Shown here piece by piece: positions 1 to 3,553 of a stretch of DNA of 5,523 nt (position 1 is its first letter; each line of letters begins with the position of its first letter). The DNA is from Syntrophomonadaceae bacterium (GTDB taxonomy: Bacteria; Bacillota_D; Dethiobacteria; DTU022; UBA8154): assembly GCA_007120815.1 (NCBI GenBank), contig SKMY01000182.1:1-5523 (forward strand), given 5' to 3'. The translations under genes and the position numbers were made by a program. The notes under the pieces are model-generated. The model had not been told where the DNA came from, made no database searches, and saw only the letters and a list, made by a program, of their open reading frames with translations.

Positions 1-73
1 AAGTCGGTCCTCCGCTACGCTACGGAAGCGACAGAACCGTCCCAGTGCTTCCCGAACCGTCCCCGTGCTTCCC
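1..73. repeat. Dispersed palindromic repeat, copy 1, cut by left window edge
   Basis: Bases 1-43 match 280-322 with a single mismatch (A31 versus C310), so this is the right part of the same element that lies complete at 246-332; its left arm would be outside the window. It ends in a 20-bp tandem duplication: 34-53 and 54-73 both read GAACCGTCCC(A/C)GTGCTTCCC, differing at one base. The stretch is much more GC-rich than the AT-rich DNA from about 75 to 245. It has no coding character; reading frames through it are only open by chance. The family is not named here with certainty; it resembles REP-like intergenic repeats. Confidence 0.8.
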
Positions 74-130
74 CCTATATGCGTCCTTGCTCCTGCTTTG
101 GCTGGTTCCTTGGAATTACAAACTTTCTAT

Positions 131-159
131 ATTATAACATACTGGCCCGGCAATAATCA
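131..159 (-). promoter_or_regulatory. Candidate extended -10 promoter reading toward the left edge
   Basis: On the minus strand the sequence reads TGTTATAAT, a perfect -10 hexamer (136-131) with the upstream TG of an extended -10 (139-138). A poor -35 (TGATTA, 159-154) lies 17 bases upstream, which an extended -10 can tolerate. It is placed after the spoVT terminator and points to the left edge, so it could drive a gene beyond the window. Its transcript would run through repeat copy 1. A weaker plus-strand promoter-like pair overlaps it, so AT-richness alone could explain the match. Confidence 0.35.
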
Positions 160-245
160 TGTTGGCCATCAGAAAAATCAAATAACCGTCACTTTCTTAG
201 CGTTCCATTTAATTGCTCAACCATTTCTTATACAAATGCATCGTA

Positions 246-332
246 GGAAGCAGGGGGACAGTTCTGTCGCTTTCCCTGAAAGTCGGTCCTCCGCTACGCT
301 ACGGAAGCGCCAGAACCGTCCCCGCAGCTTCC
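246..332. repeat. Dispersed palindromic repeat, copy 2, complete long-loop form
   Basis: An 87-bp element bounded by GGAAGC (246-251) and GCTTCC (327-332). The left arm, about 246-275, and the right arm, about 303-332, are imperfect inverted copies of roughly 30 bases, including GGGGGACAGTTCTG facing CAGAACCGTCCCC. The apical part holds about 26 extra bases (around 281-306) that are absent from the compact copy at 3375-3436 but shared with copy 1. The tetranucleotide GTAG sits at the left base (243-246), reminiscent of REP elements, though such a short match may be chance. No transposase gene lies in the window. Confidence 0.85.
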
Positions 333-374
333 TCTCATGCTTCTTCGGTTCCCGTGCTCAGACTTCAGCAGGAA

Positions 375-419
375 GGAAGCAAGAGAACCGTCCCCGCAGC
401 TTCCTCGTCCCCGTGCTTC
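375..419. repeat. Dispersed palindromic repeat, copy 3, short or degenerate form
   Basis: Bases 375-404 are bounded by GGAAGC and GCTTCC and contain the shared core GAACCGTCCCCG (385-396) but lack the facing GGGGACGGTTCTG arm, so this is a half-element. A second partial module, GTCCCCGTGCTTCC, follows at 406-419, giving an incomplete tandem like that of copy 1. The bases between 333 and 374 look like decayed repeat sequence (CGGTTCCCGTGCTC) and hold no gene that I can support. Confidence 0.7.
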
Positions 420-495
420 CTCTTTCTTATCCTAATATGTATCGTTCCCCTACAACAGATCATATTACCCCGATTACATATCATACATCCATGAT

Positions 496-532
496 AAAAA
501 AAAGTAGTAACAAAAATGCTGTTACCACTTTT
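496..532 (-). terminator. Rho-independent terminator of spoVT
   Basis: On the minus strand GTGGTAAC (528-521) pairs with GTTACTAC (511-504) through one G-U wobble, around a 9-base loop, and is followed by eight T residues (503-496). Four A residues before the stem can extend the pairing into the T tract. It lies 72 bases after the spoVT stop codon, with no gene between. On the plus strand the wobble becomes an A-C mismatch, so the signal is better for minus-strand transcripts. Smaller inverted repeats closer to the stop (around 555-600) lack a T run. Confidence 0.85.
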
Positions 533-604
533 CATCAAAGATATTTTTTATTCAGTTAAATCTTTTAACCGGCTGTTATTAGCCTGCTAACAGCTGCTGA
601 AAAG

Positions 605-1159
605 TTACTGCTCCATCTGTTTGGCCAGAAATCCGGCTGCTGTTTCTGCCAGTTTAAGCTCCAGGTCTCCCAATTTAGCTTCATGGTTTCTCGTTCCCAT
701 AATCACAGCTCCAATTGGATCCCCTTCACTGATGATAGGAGCGATAACTTCTGCATAGAACTTAGAAACACTGTCTTCATCCGCATCCCGGTAATATTCA
801 TGTTGAGATGTATCATGGATGAGTACGCTTTTTCGGTTTTCCATCACTTTATCAACAGCCATACTCAACGTGCGATTCATGAATTCTTTTTTCGGTGCCC
901 CGGAAACCGCTATAACGGTATCTCGGTCTGCGATGCATGCGATATGTCCCATGGCTTCATAAAGAGAATCAGCGTATTCCTGGGCAAAATCACCCAACTC
1001 ACCTATCGGAGAATACTTCTTTAAGATGACTTCTCCATCACGATCTACAAATATTTCCAGGGGATCCCCTTCTCGAATCTTTAGCGTCCGACGGATCTCT
1101 TTGGGGATAACAACCCGACCGAGGTCATCGATGCGACGCACTATGCCTGTTGCTTTCAA
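605..1159 (-). CDS. spoVT: Stage V sporulation protein T (AbrB-family forespore regulator)
   Basis: SpoVT is a DNA-binding regulator that tunes sigma-G-dependent genes in the forespore, affecting spore coat/cortex maturation and germination. Residues 1-50 form the AbrB/SpoVT swapped-hairpin DNA-binding domain, with the hallmark GIVRRIDDLGRVVIPKEIRR near-identical to Bacillus subtilis SpoVT as I recall it. About 55-184 form the GAF-like sensor domain, ending ETAAGFLAKQMEQ as in that protein. The middle of the GAF domain is the divergent part, as expected if ligands differ. I chose the TTG at 1159-1157 because it restores the family start MKATGIVRR and has a strong AAGGGAGGG site 9 bases upstream; an upstream TTG at 1186 would add nine residues and swallow that site. 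Length 184 residues against 178 in B. subtilis. A sigma-G-like promoter lies upstream and an intrinsic terminator downstream, so it can be expressed alone. Confidence 0.96.
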   Translation of the reverse strand: MKATGIVRRIDDLGRVVIPKEIRRTLKIREGDPLEIFVDRDGEVILKKYSPIGELGDFAQEYADSLYEAMGHIACIADRDTVIAVSGAPKKEFMNRTLSMAVDKVMENRKSVLIHDTSQHEYYRDADEDSVSKFYAEVIAPIISEGDPIGAVIMGTRNHEAKLGDLELKLAETAAGFLAKQMEQ

Positions 1160-1168
1160 CGACGACTT

Positions 1169-1177
1169 CCCTCCCTT
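1169..1177 (-). promoter_or_regulatory. Ribosome binding site deciding the spoVT TTG start
   Basis: The minus strand reads AAGGGAGGG, then 9 bases, then TTG AAA GCA ACA GGC. This is the only strong Shine-Dalgarno site near the gene. It lies inside the reading frame if the farther upstream TTG (1186-1184) is used, which argues for the shorter protein. Confidence 0.85.
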
Positions 1178-1210
1178 TTCCGGCAAATATTATTCTTTGC
1201 AGATTTTCCT

Positions 1211-1241
1211 TAGTATTCATCTAAAGGGAGAGTTTTATTCA
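1211..1241 (-). promoter_or_regulatory. Sigma-G-type (forespore) promoter of spoVT
   Basis: The minus strand carries TGAATA (1241-1236), an 18-base spacer and AATACTA (1217-1211). This fits the sigma-F/sigma-G pattern as I know it (-35 GHATR, 18-base spacing, -10 CATWHTA) at all but the first -10 base. B. subtilis spoVT is known to depend on sigma-G. Predicted transcription would start near 1204, giving a leader of about 45 bases. The -35 begins five bases beyond the stop codon of the upstream lipoprotein gene, so the promoter fits within the 86-base gap. Confidence 0.8.
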
Positions 1242-1245
1242 TGTT

Positions 1246-2187
1246 TTATTGACCAAGAAAGGTTTCAACTTCTGCACTGCTCAGCAGTTCCTGCAGGTAC
1301 TCTTCAAAGTAAAGACGTTTCTTGATTTCTCGGGCCTCCTCCTCAATTTCCTCGAAAGAAAGCTCCTGAGCTTCAATCTTATCCGTAATCATGATGAGAT
1401 GAAAACCAAAGGGTGTTTCTACCGGTTCGCTGATTTCTCCCGATGAAAGGGCGAAAGCTGCTTCCAGGAATATGGGGTCCAGCATATCATCGGAGCGGAT
1501 CAGGCCCAGTTCCACATAACTGTCCAGGGAAACCTCTTCACCCACTTCCGTGAAATCGGCCCCATCTTTAATTCTTTTCAAAGCCGACTGCGCCTCTTCT
1601 TCCGTTTCCAACAGGATATGATAGGCGTGAACCTGGGCCGGCTGGGCCAAAAGGGAGGGGTTTTCTTCCACGAAAGCTCTGACTTCATCTTCGGTTAATT
1701 GGCTGCTTGTGTGCTCGAATAACGCCCAGCGCAGCTGAGAATCCCGGTGAACCAGCTTCATGACTTGCTCTTCAATACCCAGCTCGTTCAACCTATCCTG
1801 GAAGGCCTCCTCGGTTCCGTACACCTGATTTACCAGCTCTTCACGGACTTCTTGGAATTCTTTCTCGATTTCCTCCTGGTCAACCTCCAATTCCAGGACC
1901 CGGGCTTCCTGCTCCAGGATACGGTTTTCAATCAAAAACCACAAAATCTCGTTTTCCAGCATTTCCAGGGCATCTTGTTCCTCGTACATGTCTTTCACAT
2001 CAGGCATATAGAGGTAGACCACCTGTAAAAATTCTTGGAGCTCCTGGTCGCTAATCTCCTCATCATTCACGTTGGCCAACACGACTTCTTGAGAAGCCTG
2101 GTCGCCGCATCCGGAAAGGCTAAAAGCCAGCAGGAGTACAAAAAAACAAACAACCAAAAACCTGCACCGGGCGTTTAGTGTACGCAT
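1246..2187 (-). CDS. PrsA/SurA-like parvulin peptidyl-prolyl isomerase lipoprotein
   Basis: Likely an extracytoplasmic foldase that isomerises X-Pro bonds in secreted proteins while anchored to the membrane by lipid. Residues 1-26 are a lipoprotein signal peptide with basic start, hydrophobic core and lipobox LSG-C27. About 35-165 is a SurA_N-like helical chaperone region; about 187-270 is a parvulin domain (HAYHILL at 187-193, GFHL at 261-264), followed by a Glu-rich helical tail. By alignment from memory with PrsA, the active-site positions H190, D222, M235, F240 and H263 are kept, but the usual Gly-Gly-Asp-Leu-Gly loop is missing and about five residues shorter. The mature part is very acidic (about 74 Asp/Glu, 19 Lys/Arg), unlike Lys-rich Bacillus PrsA. 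The ATG has AAGGAG seven bases upstream. A parvulin gene just before spoVT is, as I recall, common in Clostridia, often after mfd; mfd is absent here. Family assignment is firm; prsA orthology is not. Confidence 0.92.
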   Translation of the reverse strand: MRTLNARCRFLVVCFFVLLLAFSLSGCGDQASQEVVLANVNDEEISDQELQEFLQVVYLYMPDVKDMYEEQDALEMLENEILWFLIENRILEQEARVLELEVDQEEIEKEFQEVREELVNQVYGTEEAFQDRLNELGIEEQVMKLVHRDSQLRWALFEHTSSQLTEDEVRAFVEENPSLLAQPAQVHAYHILLETEEEAQSALKRIKDGADFTEVGEEVSLDSYVELGLIRSDDMLDPIFLEAAFALSSGEISEPVETPFGFHLIMITDKIEAQELSFEEIEEEAREIKKRLYFEEYLQELLSSAEVETFLGQ

Positions 2188-2288
2188 TCAAGATCTCCTT
2201 CCTATTAATAAAACCTTGGATTCTTTAATAAAACATTAGACCCTTCTCAATCAATTCACCCTTAGGTTTCATCTCCATTCTCCACTCT

Positions 2289-2316
2289 ATTATAGCACGT
2301 TATGCCTTGCTGTAAA
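2289..2316 (-). promoter_or_regulatory. Strong sigma-A promoter of the parvulin lipoprotein gene
   Basis: The minus strand reads TTTACA (2316-2311), a 16-base spacer, and TGCTATAAT: a perfect -10 (2294-2289) with the TG of an extended -10. A start near 2282 gives a 5' leader of about 95 bases before the ATG at 2187. The promoter lies 63 bases or more past the phosphoesterase stop codon. I saw no T-tailed terminator between the two genes, only an imperfect hairpin (TTTCTGC at 2370-2364 with GCAGAAA at 2335-2329), so read-through from the phosphoesterase is possible. Confidence 0.8.
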
Positions 2317-2379
2317 GGAGCCATCCACTTTCTGCGAAGAGCAACCGGAGCCGATACCGGGAAGCAGAAACGCCATCTC

Positions 2380-3087
2380 TTATCGATAAAATACGTCCAA
2401 ATCCAGCTCTACCGGCATGAAATCCAGGTAATCGCTGGCGGTAAAATAGTAAACAATACCATCCCGGTTTCCCTGAAGCGCTCTTTGGTGGTCCGCGCCG
2501 TGGAGGTGACCGTACAGGCAAAGTTTAACACCGAAACGGTGCAGGATCTCAACAAATCCCGTGTCTTCCAACCGGGCGTTCCAGGGGGGAAAATGCAGCG
2601 TGGCCAGCAGCCGTTCAAACCCGTCATTTTGGGCCGATTCCAGGGACATCTGTAAACGCAGCAGCTCTCTTTGGTAGATTTTTTCATCCTCCACCGCAAC
2701 GCTTTCTCCAAAGGGAACCGACCATCCCCGGGTCCCGCATACCGCGATATCTCCATAAGGATAGTAGTTATTCTGCACCGCTTTAATGCTCTCGGGCAAG
2801 GCGCTCTGTACCTTGGAATAACTTTTCCACCAGTAATCGTGATTTCCCCGAAAAATAATTTTCTTTCCCGGCAGGGCATGTATGAAAGCCAGGTCGGCCC
2901 GGGCTCCTTCCAGCTTCAAGGCCCAGCTCAAATCGCCTCCTAAGATTACCGCATCCTCCTGGCTGACCACCCTGTTCCAGTTTTCCCGCAGCTTAACATG
3001 GTGATTTTCCCAGCACGACCCGAAAACATCCATGGGCTTATCCCCGCTCAGGGAAAGGTGCAGATCGCTAATGGCAAATAATGGCAT
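2380..3087 (-). CDS. Calcineurin-like metallophosphoesterase (COG1768-type)
   Basis: A cytosolic metal-dependent phosphoesterase of unknown substrate. In the 235-residue protein the metal-binding motifs occur in the normal order: D8-x-H10 (SDLHLS), G51-D52 (GGDLSW), G81-N82-H83-D84 (RGNHDYWW), H165 (TLHFPPW) and G193-H194-L195-H196 (YGHLHG). No signal peptide or membrane segment is seen. The pattern KPMDVFG...W.NH, GDLSWA, LPGKK and CGTRGW matches what I recall of the small COG1768 predicted phosphohydrolases of Clostridia. I chose the ATG at 3087 because AGAGG lies six bases upstream (3098-3094) and the protein then begins MPLFAISDLHLS as in relatives; an ATG at 3102 would add five residues but lacks a good site. 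It appears to be its own unit, between the terminator at 3265-3316 and the parvulin promoter. The context gives no clue to substrate; nucleotide, phosphoprotein or lipid phosphodiester are all open. Confidence 0.92.
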   Translation of the reverse strand: MPLFAISDLHLSLSGDKPMDVFGSCWENHHVKLRENWNRVVSQEDAVILGGDLSWALKLEGARADLAFIHALPGKKIIFRGNHDYWWKSYSKVQSALPESIKAVQNNYYPYGDIAVCGTRGWSVPFGESVAVEDEKIYQRELLRLQMSLESAQNDGFERLLATLHFPPWNARLEDTGFVEILHRFGVKLCLYGHLHGADHQRALQGNRDGIVYYFTASDYLDFMPVELDLDVFYR

Positions 3088-3144
3088 AAGGCACCTCTGC
3101 ATAAGGATTTCTCTTTCCTACATATTTATTTCTCTTCTTCATAT

Positions 3145-3173
3145 ATTATATCCTGCTCCATCCTTTATCCCCA
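3145..3173 (-). promoter_or_regulatory. Candidate sigma-A promoter of the metallophosphoesterase gene
   Basis: The minus strand has a perfect TATAAT at 3150-3145 in an AT-rich stretch, about 58 bases before the ATG at 3087. The -35 region at the usual spacing (TGGGGA, 3173-3168) matches the consensus poorly, so the call rests on the -10 and on position: it lies downstream of the TRAP terminator and upstream of the next gene. Confidence 0.45.
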
Positions 3174-3189
3174 TATAATCTCTTTGCCT

Positions 3190-3249
3190 CCCAGCTGCTA
3201 CCGTCCCAGCTGCTACCGCCCCTGCTGCTTCCGCCCCTGCTGCTACCTA
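3190..3249. repeat. Four-copy 15-bp tandem repeat
   Basis: Four consecutive 15-base units begin at 3190, 3205, 3220 and 3235: CCCAGCTGCTACCGT, CCCAGCTGCTACCGC, CCCTGCTGCTTCCGC and CCCTGCTGCTACCTA. The last is decayed at its end. On the minus strand the units read like GGAAGCAGCAGGGGCGG, close to the arm of the dispersed repeat (GGAAGCAGGGGGAC), so they may derive from it. The array lies between the TRAP terminator and the phosphoesterase promoter, so it is probably little transcribed. A plus-strand frame would encode SCYRP-like repeats, but it has only a TTG start, no family resemblance, and crosses two strong hairpins. Confidence 0.85.
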
Positions 3250-3264
3250 TGCCCCTTCTCAGGC

Positions 3265-3316
3265 AAAAAAGCCCCCTTACCCTCTTGGCTGCTTTTGGCG
3301 TGGAGGGCAAGGGGGC
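3265..3316 (-). terminator. Rho-independent terminator of the TRAP permease unit
   Basis: On the minus strand GCCCCCTTGCCCTC (3316-3303) pairs over all 14 positions with GAGGGTAAGGGGGC (3284-3271), using one G-U wobble, around an 18-base loop, followed at once by six T residues (3270-3265). Read on the plus strand the wobble becomes an A-C mismatch and no T run follows, so it acts on minus-strand transcripts. It lies about 240 bases after the permease stop, after two other inverted repeats. Confidence 0.93.
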
Positions 3317-3374
3317 CGGAGAACCTTATCATATCTTTGCTGTTTAAGCCTACTCACTTATTGGGCATACACTT

Positions 3375-3436
3375 GGGAAGCAGGGGATGTTTCTGTCGCT
3401 TTCTCTGAAGCGCCAGAAACATCCCCGCTACTTCCC
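3375..3436. repeat. Dispersed palindromic repeat, copy 4, compact perfect hairpin
   Basis: The element reads GGGAAG, CA, GGGGATGTTTCTG (3383-3395), T, CGCTT, a six-base loop TCTCTG, AAGCG, C, CAGAAACATCCCC (3414-3426), GCTA, CTTCCC. The 13-bp and 5-bp stems pair perfectly, and the outer six bases pair again. It shares ends, CGCTTTC...CTGAA and GCGCCAGAA with the copy at 246-332, but lacks that copy's extra 26 loop bases. Two stem positions differ from the left copies and both are compensated on the opposite arm. No T tract follows on either strand, so it is not a standard terminator. It lies within the 3' untranslated part of the TRAP transcript. Confidence 0.88.
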
Positions 3437-3448
3437 TTCAAATCAAGC

Positions 3449-3526
3449 AAGGCTGAGCAGCCACATCTTATCATATTGCCATCTTAGTCTTATCGTCATT
3501 TTATGCAGCTTAGGCTGCTCAGACTT
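3449..3526. repeat. Inverted repeat downstream of the TRAP permease gene
   Basis: AAGGCTGAGCAGCC (3449-3462) and GGCTGCTCAGACTT (3513-3526) are inverted copies over 14 bases with one mismatch; the inner ten are perfect. They enclose 50 bases of AT-rich DNA without a reading frame of note. No target-site duplication is visible at the outer ends and no T tract follows, so neither a miniature transposon nor a terminator is supported. On the transcript it could fold as a long-looped stem 27 bases or more after the permease stop codon. Confidence 0.6.
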
Positions 3527-3553
3527 TCTAAATAGCAGGTAGAGTGAAACACA

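Noticed and set aside
110..138. Plus-strand TTGGAA, 17 bases, TATAAC promoter-like pair
   Set aside because: It overlaps the better minus-strand signal in AT-rich DNA and no plus-strand gene follows.
246..419. CRISPR array
   Set aside because: Repeat units are palindromic mosaics of varying length with no regular spacers and no cas genes nearby.
65..559. 164-residue plus-strand reading frame, and a 93-residue one at 213-494
   Set aside because: Both run through three repeat modules, and the longer one also crosses the spoVT terminator. They are low-complexity (Arg/Ser/Pro-rich), have no Shine-Dalgarno site and match no family I recognise.
1211..1228. Terminator hairpin (CCTTTAG/CTAAGG) before spoVT
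   Set aside because: Short, bulged and without a T run; the bases are better explained as the -10 region of the sigma-G promoter.
2329..2370. Terminator between phosphoesterase and foldase genes
   Set aside because: The TTTCTGC/GCAGAAA pairing encloses a 28-base loop and is not followed by a T tract on the minus strand.
2409..2879. 156-residue minus-strand frame within the phosphoesterase gene
   Set aside because: Out-of-frame shadow; the overlapping frame contains all the phosphoesterase metal-binding motifs.
3184..3408. Plus-strand frame encoding SCYRP-like repeats, Cys-rich
   Set aside because: The repeats come from the 15-bp tandem array; the frame starts with TTG and crosses the TRAP terminator and the repeat hairpin. 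No support for a peptide toxin or bacteriocin.
3449..3526. Possible miniature inverted-repeat transposon
   Set aside because: Ends are inverted copies but there is no target-site duplication and only one copy in the window.
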